64,000 bases of DNA, taken from positions 1-64,000 of the forward strand of contig CAJUBE010000017.1 of assembly GCA_910584725.1 (NCBI GenBank). The letters are read 5' to 3'. How positions within the stretch are numbered: the first letter of the stretch is position 1; each line of letters begins with the position of its first letter. The notes below the pieces were generated by a model. The model saw only the letters and a program-made list of their open reading frames with translations. It ran no database searches and had not been told where the DNA came from. Shown here one piece after another: positions 1 through 8,249 of this stretch. The position numbers and the translations under genes were made by a program. The DNA is from an uncultured Lachnospiraceae bacterium (lineage in GTDB: Bacteria > Bacillota > Clostridia > Lachnospirales > Lachnospiraceae).

Positions 1-2
1 AG

Positions 3-992
3 CAGGGGAATGCCTATCAACAGGGCGGCGGTTACCAGCAGGGGAATGCCTATCAGCAGGGTAATACTTATCAGCAAGGCAGTCCCTATCAACAGGGCAG
101 CCCCTACCCACAGGGTAACTCCTATCAGCAGGGTGGTTCTTACGGGGGTAACGGTTACGGAAATTATAACGGCAATGCCGAGCCGCAGAAAGCGCCTAAT
201 ATTTTTCAGCAGTTTGCCTATTCCTTTGTGCCGAATCTGTACGACAGGCTGACAAAGGTGAAGGTGGGAAGTATGATCGGGTTTGTGACGCTGCTGGTGC
301 TGGTGGCGACCTTACTGTCCTTTGTATCCGTCATGGTTTCTTTTTCATCCATAGACATGGAAGAGATTGCGGCACAGATGCCGGAATTTACGCTGGAGAA
401 CGGGCGCCTGTATATGGATGAGGATTTTATGGTGGACGAAGGCGGCGTATTCGTGTACATGACGGAAGATATTGAAAGCTTTTCCTATGACGATGTCGAT
501 GAGATCATTGATGAGGGATATCACAGTGTGATGCTGGTGGGACGCGACCGCATTTCAATCATGAATAACGGGGATTACCAGCAGATGGATTTCAGAGATT
601 TAGGGGATAGCTTTTCCCTGAGCAGAGAGTGGATTGCAACGGGACTGGCGCCGTTTGTTACAGTTATCATCGTCGTAGCGTACATTGTCTACTTTTTATG
701 GCGGATTCTCTGGTATTTCCTGTGTGCGGCGGTTTATCTGCTGATTGCGATGCTCATTGCATCTGTCATGAGCAAACAGATACCAGGGGAAGTGCTGTTC
801 CGGGTAGCGGTATACGCGAAGGTGCTGATGTTTGTTGTGGCGGTATGCCTTGAGCTGATACCTTTTGTTGATATCGCAGTGCCCCTTTTGCTGCGAGCTG
901 CAGTAACGACCGCGTTTATGGGCTTCGCGATCAGGAAACTGCCGGACAATCGTCCGACCCCCGCGCCCATGATGGGGCAGGGGTGGCGGTAA
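3..992 (+). CDS. DUF1189-like membrane protein with Q/G/Y/N-rich N-terminus (5' end missing)
   Basis: The reading frame is already open at the window edge, so the true start lies upstream; 329 residues are visible. The first 75 or so residues are low-complexity repeats of the type YQQGN/YQQGS, rich in Gln, Gly, Tyr and Asn. The rest is a membrane protein: a hydrophobic segment after VKVGSMIGF, an extracytoplasmic stretch containing PEFTLENGRLYMDED (a pattern typical of DUF1189 proteins of Firmicutes), then three or four further hydrophobic segments and a short charged tail. The family has no established biochemical function. The repeats are in frame with the membrane domain and are probably a cytoplasmic tail. 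The family call is from memory of the pattern. Confidence 0.6.
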   Translation, partial: QGNAYQQGGGYQQGNAYQQGNTYQQGSPYQQGSPYPQGNSYQQGGSYGGNGYGNYNGNAEPQKAPNIFQQFAYSFVPNLYDRLTKVKVGSMIGFVTLLVLVATLLSFVSVMVSFSSIDMEEIAAQMPEFTLENGRLYMDEDFMVDEGGVFVYMTEDIESFSYDDVDEIIDEGYHSVMLVGRDRISIMNNGDYQQMDFRDLGDSFSLSREWIATGLAPFVTVIIVVAYIVYFLWRILWYFLCAAVYLLIAMLIASVMSKQIPGEVLFRVAVYAKVLMFVVAVCLELIPFVDIAVPLLLRAAVTTAFMGFAIRKLPDNRPTPAPMMGQGWR

Positions 993-1056
993 TGTTCCGG
1001 TTTTCATGTCGGGGCAGTCTGCTGCTACGAGAAATGAGGATTCCCGTCCGCAGGCT

Positions 1057-1794
1057 CTAGCCCTGGAATGGTTCCGTGAAATACCCGGCCCCGGAAACGG
1101 GCTCCCCTCCGGTGAGAAGGTGGGTCACATCGCCCATCACCTGCACGCGAAAGATGGCGTTGTTGTCCATCCGCTCCTCGCTTGCAAGGATGGTGACGGA
1201 GGTGGGCGCGAGGTAGAACCCATGAAGGAGAGGCACCGGGGAGATGCCCAGAAGATGGCTTAACATGATGCAGGTGACGCCCAGATGGCAGAAGATCACG
1301 ATGGTATCTTCCGCATTGGCGGCGTCATTCTTTTTTTCGGGAGCCGTGAGATAATAATTGTGATGCCTGGCGTAGCCGTAGGAGGACAGGAGTCTGTCCA
1401 AGCCTTCGCAGACTTCCTCGTATGCCGGGAGCAGTTCGTCGTTGGAGCGGTAGAGAGCTGTCTTCTTCCAGCCCTCCTTGTCGTACATTTCCGGGATTTC
1501 CGTCCAGTACGCGGGCATGAGATCCCAAGGTACGCCGTGGCGACCCGTCACGGGATCGTCGATAAAATAGGCAAACTCTTTCATCCATTCACAAGTGATG
1601 GCCTCCCTGCCGACAGCGGCCAGAGAGTAGGAGGCTGTTTTCTGCGCCCGTCCGAGAGGGGAGCAGTAAAACTGCGTGATATTGTCCCACCTGGCCACCC
1701 GCTTCGCCAAAAGTTTTGCCTCCCGGACACCTTTTTCCGTCAGGGAGTCATTTGCATAATCGGGGTCTCCGTGTCTGATAAAGATGATTCTCAT
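1057..1794 (-). CDS. Histidine phosphatase family protein (phosphoglycerate mutase-like)
   Basis: A 245-residue protein starting MRIIFIRHGDPDYA. The RHG signature at residues 7-9 carries the His that is phosphorylated in the branch-2 phosphatase/phosphoglycerate mutase superfamily. A second Arg lies in the stretch YCSPLGRAQKTA, and a second active-site His is likely in VIFCHLGVTCIM, as the family requires. Substrate cannot be read from the sequence; relatives act on sugar phosphates, nucleotides or phosphoproteins. It converges on the upstream membrane-protein gene and diverges from hflK, so it is a single-gene unit. Confidence 0.85.
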   Translation of the reverse strand: MRIIFIRHGDPDYANDSLTEKGVREAKLLAKRVARWDNITQFYCSPLGRAQKTASYSLAAVGREAITCEWMKEFAYFIDDPVTGRHGVPWDLMPAYWTEIPEMYDKEGWKKTALYRSNDELLPAYEEVCEGLDRLLSSYGYARHHNYYLTAPEKKNDAANAEDTIVIFCHLGVTCIMLSHLLGISPVPLLHGFYLAPTSVTILASEERMDNNAIFRVQVMGDVTHLLTGGEPVSGAGYFTEPFQG

Positions 1795-1876
1795 AATCTG
1801 TCGCTCCTTTTTCTTCCCAAATATTTTTCAAAGATTTCATTTTTATTTCTTTCTAACATGATATAATATACCAGAC

Positions 1877-2042
1877 GCAAAAGAAAAACAAGCGACGCCA
1901 CAGGCGGCATTTGCTTTTCTTGCGTCGGCAGCGAGCAAACGTCCGACGAAGGCGGACAGAGAGCGCGAAGCGCGGGTTTGCGAGCCGGCAAAAAGCAAAA
2001 GAAAAACAAGCGACGCCGCAGGCGGCATTTGTTTTTCTTGCG
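1877..2042. repeat. Two 48-bp near-identical imperfect palindromes with hairpins between them
   Basis: Copies lie at 1877-1924 and 1995-2042 in direct orientation. Each begins GCAAAAGAAAAACAAG, has a central GACGCC...GGCGGC-type inverted core, and ends with a run of T then CTTGCG. The ends of each copy are roughly self-complementary. The 70 bp between them hold further small hairpins (GTCCGACGAAGGCGGAC and GCGCGAAGCGCG). The block fills the gap between the divergent phosphatase and hflK genes and ends 31 bp before the hflK start. It is not coding in any convincing frame. Confidence 0.75.
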
Positions 2043-2073
2043 AGTGACACAGCAGGAAGGGAAAGGTTCAGGT

Positions 2074-3114
2074 ATGAATATGTTTGGAAAAAAACGTGAA
2101 GGCAATATGGGGATTCCCAGGGGGAAGGGTGCGCTGACGGCAAAGATCGTGCTGGCGTTTGTCGTGCTTGCCCTCCTCGCCGGAAATTCCTACTATTCCA
2201 TTCAGGAGGAGGAGCAGGCGGTGGTCAGCACTTTTGGCTCGCCCAAAGCGGTCACTACGCCGGGCCTGCACTTTAAGATTCCCTTTATCCAGACGGTGAC
2301 AAAGGTGAATACGACGATTCAGGGCTTTAACATCGGTTATCGGGACGGGACGGACGCGGATGATGTGGGGGATGATACCATTGAGGACGCGCTGATGATT
2401 ACGTCGGATTACAACTTTATCTATGTGGATTTCTACGCTGAATATAGAGTGACTGATCCGGTCAAAGCTCTTTACGCGTCGGAGAATCCGGCGCTTGTCC
2501 TGAAAAACATTGCCCAGAACTGTATCAGGACGACCATTGGTTCCTACAGCGTGGACAGCGTGCTTACCACGGGGAAGAATGAAATTCAGTCCAATATTAA
2601 GCAGATGATTCTGGATAAGCTGGAGATGTATGATATCGGCATCCAGCTTGTCAATATCACGATTCAGGACGCGACGCCGCCCACCGCCGAGGTGGAGAAT
2701 GCCTTCAAGGAAGTGGAGACGGCCAAGCAGGGCAAGGAGACGGCCCTGAATAACGCGAATAAATACAGAAACGAGCAGATTCCAAACGCGGAGGCGGAGT
2801 CCGATAAAATTCTGCAGGATGCGGAGGCGAAAAAGCAGGAGCGCATCAACGAAGCCAACGGACAGGCGGCCCGCTTTAATTCTATGTATCAGGAGTACGC
2901 GAAATATCCCGAGGTGACGAAGAAGCGCATGTTTTACGAGGCGATGGAGGACGTGCTTCCGGATGTGAAAGTAGTGATCGAGGGAGAAGGCGGAAATACC
3001 ACCACGATGCTGCCCCTTGACAGCTTTGTGTCACAGGAGGGCGGCACCGGCGCAGATGCCGCTGTCACAGAGCAGGACAACGGGCAGGATGCCGGAATGG
3101 ATGAGGAGGAATAG
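2074..3114 (+). CDS. hflK: HflK-like SPFH-domain membrane protein
   Basis: A 346-residue protein. The chosen start gives MNMFGKK and has a purine-rich site (AGGAAGGGAAAGG) about 8 nt upstream; the same frame runs further upstream through the repeat but without support. Residues about 20-45 form one membrane anchor, followed by the SPFH/band-7 domain (EEEQAVVSTFGSP, PGLHFKIPF) and a long charged helix rich in Ala/Glu/Lys near residues 205-290. HflK pairs with HflC in large membrane cages that restrain the FtsH protease. The next gene is its partner, 2 nt away. The acidic Gly-rich C-terminus is variable in the family. Confidence 0.85.
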   Translation: MNMFGKKREGNMGIPRGKGALTAKIVLAFVVLALLAGNSYYSIQEEEQAVVSTFGSPKAVTTPGLHFKIPFIQTVTKVNTTIQGFNIGYRDGTDADDVGDDTIEDALMITSDYNFIYVDFYAEYRVTDPVKALYASENPALVLKNIAQNCIRTTIGSYSVDSVLTTGKNEIQSNIKQMILDKLEMYDIGIQLVNITIQDATPPTAEVENAFKEVETAKQGKETALNNANKYRNEQIPNAEAESDKILQDAEAKKQERINEANGQAARFNSMYQEYAKYPEVTKKRMFYEAMEDVLPDVKVVIEGEGGNTTTMLPLDSFVSQEGGTGADAAVTEQDNGQDAGMDEEE

Positions 3115-3116
3115 AC

Positions 3117-4172
3117 ATGGCTGACTACACAGAAAATTCAAATGTACAGAATTTTGAGCGGTACAATTCCGACGGCACGAAGAAAAAGGAGAAAAAAAGG
3201 GGAAAAGGCGGAAAGAAACTTGGTGTGCTTTTGGGCGTGTTCCTTGTGATCGGCGTTTTTCTTTTGGCGAACTGTATGGTGGTGACAAAACAGAACCAGT
3301 TTAAGCTGATCCGTCAGTTTGGTCGTGTGGACAGGGTGGTTTCCGTGCCGGGTTTAAGCTTCAAGCTGCCCTTTGTGGAGTCTGTGGACACTGTGCCGAA
3401 GGAGCTTCTGCTCTATGATCTGCCCGCGTCGGATGTCATTACCTCCGACAAAAAGACGATGATCGTGGACAGCTATGTACTCTGGCGGGTGACGGATCCC
3501 TTACGGTTTGCGCAGACCTTGAGCTGCTCCGTGCAGAACGCGGAGGGGCGTATCGACGCCATTGTCTACAACGCCACGAAAAATACCATTTCCAACATGA
3601 AGCAGGACGAGGTCATCAGGAGCCGCGATGGTAAAATGACGATTACGGTGGATGAGAGCGGCACGGAGCTTTCCGGCAATGACCTGGATCTGTCCGAGGC
3701 CAGGGAGGAAGTGATCGAGATCACCTCCTTGACAGAGGAAGTGATGGGACAGATCAATCATGTGGAAGACCAGTACGGCATTGAGCTGGTGGCGGTGGAG
3801 GTCAAAAAGCTGGATCTGCCGGACGACAATAAGCAGGCGGTCTACAACCGCATGATTTCCGAGCGCGGCAACATTGCGGCACAGTATACGGCGGAGGGAA
3901 AATCCGAGGCCAAGATGATTGAGAATACCACGGATAAAGAGGTGTCCATCATGCTTTCCGACGCACAGGCCAAGGCGGAAGCCACCATTGCGGAGGGCGA
4001 GGCGGAATATATGCGGATTCTGTCGGGGGCGTATGCGGACCCGGAAAAGACGGATTTCTACTCCTTTGTGCGCGCGCTTGACGCGTTGAAGGAGAGTGTG
4101 GTGGGAGACAATAAGACGGTGATTTTGACGGAGGATTCCCCGATTACGCAGATTTTTAACGGACGCTATTAA
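3117..4172 (+). CDS. hflC: HflC-like SPFH-domain membrane protein
   Basis: A 351-residue partner of the preceding HflK. A short basic N-terminus (KKKEKKRGKGGKK) precedes one membrane helix (LGVLLGVFLVIGVFLLANC), then the SPFH domain with PGLSFKLPF and the HflC-like stretch VDSYVLWRVTDPLRF. The C-terminal helix is rich in Ala/Glu (AQAKAEATIAEGEAEYM), as expected for coiled-coil packing in HflK/C assemblies. The start follows a GGAGGAATAG site at the end of hflK, so the two are translationally coupled. Function in FtsH control is inferred from the family; ftsH is not in the window. Confidence 0.85.
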   Translation: MADYTENSNVQNFERYNSDGTKKKEKKRGKGGKKLGVLLGVFLVIGVFLLANCMVVTKQNQFKLIRQFGRVDRVVSVPGLSFKLPFVESVDTVPKELLLYDLPASDVITSDKKTMIVDSYVLWRVTDPLRFAQTLSCSVQNAEGRIDAIVYNATKNTISNMKQDEVIRSRDGKMTITVDESGTELSGNDLDLSEAREEVIEITSLTEEVMGQINHVEDQYGIELVAVEVKKLDLPDDNKQAVYNRMISERGNIAAQYTAEGKSEAKMIENTTDKEVSIMLSDAQAKAEATIAEGEAEYMRILSGAYADPEKTDFYSFVRALDALKESVVGDNKTVILTEDSPITQIFNGRY

Positions 4173-4206
4173 CAACGCTTCCGGTAGGGACATTGAGGAT
4201 AAAACC

Positions 4207-5580
4207 ATGGAAACGAGGGGACAACAAAATGGCATACTGGAAGGGGTGATCTGGAAACAGCTCTTACTCTTTTTCTTCCCGATTTTGGTCGGCACTTTCT
4301 TCCAGCAGCTTTACAATACGGTAGATACGGTAATTGTGGGGCAGTTTGCGGGGAAGGAGGCGCTGTCCAGCGTGGGCGGCTCCTCGGCGCAGATCATCAA
4401 CATGGTGGTGGGCTTTTTTACAGGCCTTACGGCCGGCGGCACGGTGTTGATCTCCCAGGCTTACGGTGCATCCCACAGGCAGAGGCTGGAGGATGCGCTG
4501 CACACTTCCTATGCCTTCGGCATTCTGGGAGGAATCGGGCTGGGGATCTTAGGCGTGGCGGCAGCGCCGCTTATTTTGCGGGCCATGAATACGCCGCAGG
4601 AACTGATGGGGATGTCCACCCTGTACATACGGATTTATTTTTCCGGGCTGGTCTTTGTTTTTATCTATAATATGGGCGCAGCCATCCTGCGGGCCATCGG
4701 GGATTCTAAGCGGCCGTTGTATTATCTGGTGGTGTGCTGTATTGTAAATATTGTGCTGGATCTGCTTCTGGTACTCTATTTTGGGCTGGGCGTTTTCGGC
4801 GTGGCAGTGGCTACCCTGATTTCCCAGGCCATCAGTGCGGTGCTGGTGACGTGGACATTGATGTATCAGGTGGACTGCATGAAGCTTTCGGTTCGCAAAA
4901 TCAAAATACACAGGGAAGTGTTGAAAAATATGCTGCAGATCGGTTTTCCTTCCGGCCTGCAGGCATCCATGTACAGCATTTCCAACATGATCGTGCAGGC
5001 GGCCCTCAATCTGCTGGGTGTGGATACCATGGCGGCCTGGACGGCCTACGGCAAGATTGACAGCGTATTTTGGATGATTAACTCTTCCTTCGGCATTGCG
5101 CTCACCACCTTTGTGGGGCAGAATTTCGGCGCGGGGAAATGGGATCGCGTGAAGCGGGGGACGAGGGTCTGTCTGGGAATGGCGGTGGGCACGGCGATTT
5201 GCCTGACAGCGGCGCTGATGACGGCGGGACGTTTCCTGCTCGGTATCTTTACGGGGGACGCTGCGGTAGTGGAAATCGGGCTGACGATGATGCGAAACAT
5301 TGCTCCCGCCTTTGTCATGTTTGTGTTTATCGAGATTTTTTCGGGTTCCCTCAGAGCGCAGGGATATACTTTTGTGACCACGGTTATTTCGGTTCTCGGG
5401 GTGTGCGTATTTCGAATTATATGGGTGAGCCTGATTCCGCCGGGGCAGGGCCTGACAAGAATTGTGGCCTGCTACCCGATCAGCTGGATCATGTGCGCGG
5501 CGCTGGTGAGCGGCTACTATTTTTATAAGCAGAAAAGAATCATCGCGAAGATGGAGGGAAAGAATGGGGGATTGGTATGA
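4207..5580 (+). CDS. MATE family efflux transporter
   Basis: A 457-residue polytopic protein with about twelve hydrophobic segments. The N-terminus contains FFPILVGTFFQQLYNTVDTVIVGQFAG, the hallmark of prokaryotic MATE exporters, and the second half repeats the fold (NMLQIGFPSGLQASMYSISN). MATE proteins export drugs or metabolites in exchange for Na+ or H+; the substrate here is unknown. The start ATG follows GAGGAT by 5 nt. The stop overlaps the start of the next TPR gene by 4 nt, so both are probably co-translated. Confidence 0.9.
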   Translation: METRGQQNGILEGVIWKQLLLFFFPILVGTFFQQLYNTVDTVIVGQFAGKEALSSVGGSSAQIINMVVGFFTGLTAGGTVLISQAYGASHRQRLEDALHTSYAFGILGGIGLGILGVAAAPLILRAMNTPQELMGMSTLYIRIYFSGLVFVFIYNMGAAILRAIGDSKRPLYYLVVCCIVNIVLDLLLVLYFGLGVFGVAVATLISQAISAVLVTWTLMYQVDCMKLSVRKIKIHREVLKNMLQIGFPSGLQASMYSISNMIVQAALNLLGVDTMAAWTAYGKIDSVFWMINSSFGIALTTFVGQNFGAGKWDRVKRGTRVCLGMAVGTAICLTAALMTAGRFLLGIFTGDAAVVEIGLTMMRNIAPAFVMFVFIEIFSGSLRAQGYTFVTTVISVLGVCVFRIIWVSLIPPGQGLTRIVACYPISWIMCAALVSGYYFYKQKRIIAKMEGKNGGLV

Positions 5581-6446
5581 ATATTGACGCTTTTTTTGAG
5601 GAATTGGATTCTTATTTTGACACCAATCAGGTGGATAAGATTGACGGGTTTTTGACGGCTTCTCTGGCACAGGCGAAGGAGGAAGAGGATTATGCCGCCT
5701 ATATTTCCATCTGCAATGAGATGATCGGCTTTTACAGGAGTGTGTCGGCTTTTCAGAAAGCATATACGGCGGCGGAGGATGTGCTTCTTTTGATGGAAGA
5801 GTTAAAGCTGGAGGATACGGAACATTTTGCCACAACCTTGTTGAATGCGGCCACCGCCTACAGCGCGGCGGGGGACTATGCCCAGGCGCTGCGGCTTTAC
5901 AGGCAGGCGATGCAGATTTATGAAAGGCTTCTGCCGGCGGAGGATTACAGATGGGCAGGGCTCTACAACAATATGAGTATTATGCTGGAAAAGTCGGATG
6001 AGAATGAAGAAGCTGTCGAATGCGGGAAGAAGGCCCTTGCCATCATCGAGAAGCAGCCGGGAAACGAGGCGCAGACTGCCACCACGCTGACCAACCTGGC
6101 GCTGGTTTACTTTAAACTTTCCGAAAATGAGGAGGCGAAACAGTGCCTGGTGCGGGCGATCAGCCTTTTTGAACAGGGGACGGGTGAGCCGAATGAGCAT
6201 TACAGCGGCGCGCTGGCCGGAATGGGGGAAGCCTGCTTCCGGGACGGCGAGTATGAAAAGTCCCTGTCCTACTACGAGCGGGCGCTGGAGGATGTGAAAC
6301 GGCACTACGGGGAAAACATGAGCTATGGCATTCTCTGTGAGAACTGCGCCGCGGTGTACGGAGCGATGGGGGATAGGGAAAAGCAGGCGGCGTATCGGGA
6401 GAAAGCGCGCGTAGTGACGGGACGGCTGCGGGGAAAGGCAGAGTGA
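5577..6446 (+). CDS. Tetratricopeptide repeat protein
   Basis: A 289-residue soluble, all-helical protein without signal peptide. Several TPR units are visible, for example AATAYSAAGDYAQALRLYRQ, LALVYFKLSENEEAKQCL and GEACFRDGEYEKSLSYYERA, with the small-residue pattern typical of the repeat. The arrangement resembles TPR_12 (kinesin-light-chain type) scaffolds that bind proteins. Its start overlaps the MATE stop (ATGA). It precedes the DUF4037 gene; in several Lachnospiraceae such TPR proteins travel with DUF4037 proteins (recollection, not checked), but no function can be assigned. Confidence 0.85.
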   Translation: MNIDAFFEELDSYFDTNQVDKIDGFLTASLAQAKEEEDYAAYISICNEMIGFYRSVSAFQKAYTAAEDVLLLMEELKLEDTEHFATTLLNAATAYSAAGDYAQALRLYRQAMQIYERLLPAEDYRWAGLYNNMSIMLEKSDENEEAVECGKKALAIIEKQPGNEAQTATTLTNLALVYFKLSENEEAKQCLVRAISLFEQGTGEPNEHYSGALAGMGEACFRDGEYEKSLSYYERALEDVKRHYGENMSYGILCENCAAVYGAMGDREKQAAYREKARVVTGRLRGKAE

Positions 6447-6509
6447 AAAGCTTAGCCTGTTTAGGTGATGGGTGAGAAGCGGGAACGGGTTGGACGATGA
6501 ATCCGGCGG

Positions 6510-6548
6510 GTAACAGTTCTTGCACTTGCCGCAAAGTCCATGGGAACA
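6510..6548 (+). repeat. Conserved leader motif, copy 1 (shared with the icd leader)
   Basis: GTAACAGTTC is followed by a 29-nt block (6520-6548) starting TTGCACTTG and ending TGGGAACA. The same block occurs upstream of icd at 26189-26217 with only two substitutions. A small hairpin, GGAATAGTTATTCC, follows about 10 nt downstream. The motif sits in the 179-bp gap about 80 nt before the DUF4037 start. It could be a structured leader or a protein-binding site. On the minus strand both copies also read C-S-H-G-L-C-x-K-C-K, so a decayed coding fragment cannot be excluded. Confidence 0.55.
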
Positions 6549-6625
6549 CGTAAAGGCGGAATAGTTATTCCAGCGGACAGATGCGGTCTGCCGGATATTG
6601 ATGAAAAAGAAAGAACGGAAAGTGT

Positions 6626-7573
6626 ATGAAAGGTTTGGAATTATCGCAGAAATATTATGATACATACGGCAGGCCGATGATTGCGACACAGTTTCGTGAG
6701 GTCGCGGCACAGACGGCGGCGGGGCTTGTGGGTTATGGCTCCGAATGTCTTGGCTTCGACGACGAGATTTCGACAGACCACGACTATGGCCCGTCCTTCT
6801 GTATCTGGCTGCCCCGAGAGGTTTACATAAAATACGGAAAGGAAATGCAGGCGGCCTACGACGCGCTGCCGAAAGATTTTATGGGCTGCGCGGCCCGCGT
6901 GGAGGAAGAGCAGGGAAAAGGGCGTGTGGGTGTGCTTTGTCTGGAGGATTTCTATCAGGAGATTCTGGGGCGGGACAGCGTGCCTAAGACGCCGGAGGAG
7001 TGGTTCTCGGTTTCGGAAGCCGCTCTTGCCACAGCCACAAACGGCGCGGTGTTTGAGGATCCCAGCGGAACGTTTACCGGAATCAGGGAAGGGCTTCTGG
7101 CTTACTATCCCCGGGAGGTATGGCTGAAAAAGCTGGCGGAGAGTCTGGCCCGTGCAGCGCAGGCGGGACAGTATAACTATGCCCGGGCCATGAAGCGGGG
7201 GGAGCGCATTGCGGCGGAGCTTGCGCTGGCAGAGTTTGTGAAGGAGGCCATGCAGATCGTCTATCTGTTAAATAGAAAATACGCCCCCTTCTATAAGTGG
7301 ATGCACAGAGGGATGAAGGAGCTTGCCGTCGGCGGCGAGATCGGGGATATGCTCGCGCTTCTCTATCAGGTTCCCGATCCTGCGGCTGCCTGGGAAGGCA
7401 TTGCGCCTACGGACTACCTGTATCATTTAAATACGGAGGATGGCAGAGTGCTGGTGATTGAGGCGGTCTGCAATGTGCTGGTGCAGATATTGAACGAGAT
7501 GGGCTTGTCCGAGAGGCAGGATAATTTTCTGCAGAATCATGTGGGGGAAATACTGGATAGATTAACGAAATAA
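6626..7573 (+). CDS. DUF4037 domain protein (nucleotidyltransferase-like)
   Basis: A 315-residue soluble protein. The N-terminal third contains GYGSECLGFDDEISTDHDYGP, which matches the DUF4037 pattern: a GS followed by closely spaced acidic residues, as in minimal nucleotidyltransferase folds. The C-terminal half is helical (residues about 150-315), as in family members. No substrate is established. The start follows a weak AACGGAAAG site. The upstream gap carries a motif also found in front of icd. Confidence 0.75.
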   Translation: MKGLELSQKYYDTYGRPMIATQFREVAAQTAAGLVGYGSECLGFDDEISTDHDYGPSFCIWLPREVYIKYGKEMQAAYDALPKDFMGCAARVEEEQGKGRVGVLCLEDFYQEILGRDSVPKTPEEWFSVSEAALATATNGAVFEDPSGTFTGIREGLLAYYPREVWLKKLAESLARAAQAGQYNYARAMKRGERIAAELALAEFVKEAMQIVYLLNRKYAPFYKWMHRGMKELAVGGEIGDMLALLYQVPDPAAAWEGIAPTDYLYHLNTEDGRVLVIEAVCNVLVQILNEMGLSERQDNFLQNHVGEILDRLTK

Positions 7574-7687
7574 CGTTTATTTAATTGATAAAAACATATG
7601 GACAAATGCATCGAGACGTAATACTCTATTTACAGAATGTGACTAGATATGACGGAGAGAATTGTGCTGCACATAAGGAGGTCAATT

Positions 7688-8026
7688 ATGACAAACACAG
7701 AATTGTTGCAGGCAATGTCCGATCTTTTGGACGAGAAACTGGAGGCTAAGCTGGAAGCCAAGCTGCAGCCAATGCGGGACGACATGCAAGCCATGAAGGC
7801 CGACATTCAGGACTTGCAGCGCAAAGTGGCGGAGATTGGGATGCATATTGAGAACTGCACGGACAACAATGTCCAACTGCTGGCTGAAAGCTTTATTGAG
7901 CTAACGAACAAGCTTAATATGGCGGTTCCCGCGGCACATAATAACTATATGTATGAGATTAAAGTCAACTATCTTTGGCAAGAGGTGGACAAGATTAAAC
8001 AGACCATCAGGGAAAAATTGGTATAG
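7688..8026 (+). CDS. Small coiled-coil protein of unknown function
   Basis: A 112-residue protein starting MTNTELLQAMSDLLDEKLEAK. The ATG at 7688 is chosen because AAGGAGG ends 6 nt upstream; an earlier in-frame ATG at 7649 lacks such a site. The first 65 residues form a heptad-rich amphipathic helix with a short internal repeat (KLEAKLEAKLQPM). The C-terminal half is again helical. It has no Cys-rich site, signal peptide or membrane helix. Similar short proteins are common in Lachnospiraceae but, to my knowledge, uncharacterised. A strong terminator follows, so it is the last gene of its transcript. Confidence 0.7.
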   Translation: MTNTELLQAMSDLLDEKLEAKLEAKLQPMRDDMQAMKADIQDLQRKVAEIGMHIENCTDNNVQLLAESFIELTNKLNMAVPAAHNNYMYEIKVNYLWQEVDKIKQTIREKLV

Positions 8027-8052
8027 CGGTCAGTGAGAAAGGAAAACAGTAG

Positions 8053-8087
8053 GGTGCAGAGACGGGAACAGCGTCTCTGCACCTTTT
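8053..8087 (+). terminator. Intrinsic terminator after the coiled-coil gene
   Basis: A perfect 12-bp stem (GGTGCAGAGACG with CGTCTCTGCACC), a 7-nt loop, then TTTT. It separates the coiled-coil gene from the surface-protein locus. Confidence 0.9.
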
Positions 8088-8126
8088 GCCGTAAACCTGC
8101 AGGGGTCGTTTTTTGCGGGCGCAATC

Positions 8127-8155
8127 TTGTAAAAAGGGAAGAATTGTGCTACAAT
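8127..8155 (+). promoter_or_regulatory. Sigma-A-type promoter of the first surface-protein gene
   Basis: TTGTAA (8127-8132) and TACAAT (8150-8155) are separated by 17 nt. The promoter lies about 95 nt upstream of the start codon and just after the preceding terminator. Confidence 0.65.
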
Positions 8156-8249
8156 ATTCAAAGATTATGTCCGACTGTATAATGTCGGATAGCGGACAGG
8201 ATTACAGGGGATTTATTGTCATATAATGGAATTAGGGGAAGAAAGAGGG

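Noticed and set aside
1..130. Possible direct-repeat array (CRISPR-like or satellite) at the window start
   Set aside because: The repeats are in frame with the downstream membrane protein and encode YQQG units; unit length and spacing are irregular.
4549..5835. 428-codon minus-strand frame across the MATE and TPR genes
   Set aside because: His/Pro/Arg-rich composition and complete overlap with two well-supported plus-strand genes mark it as a shadow.
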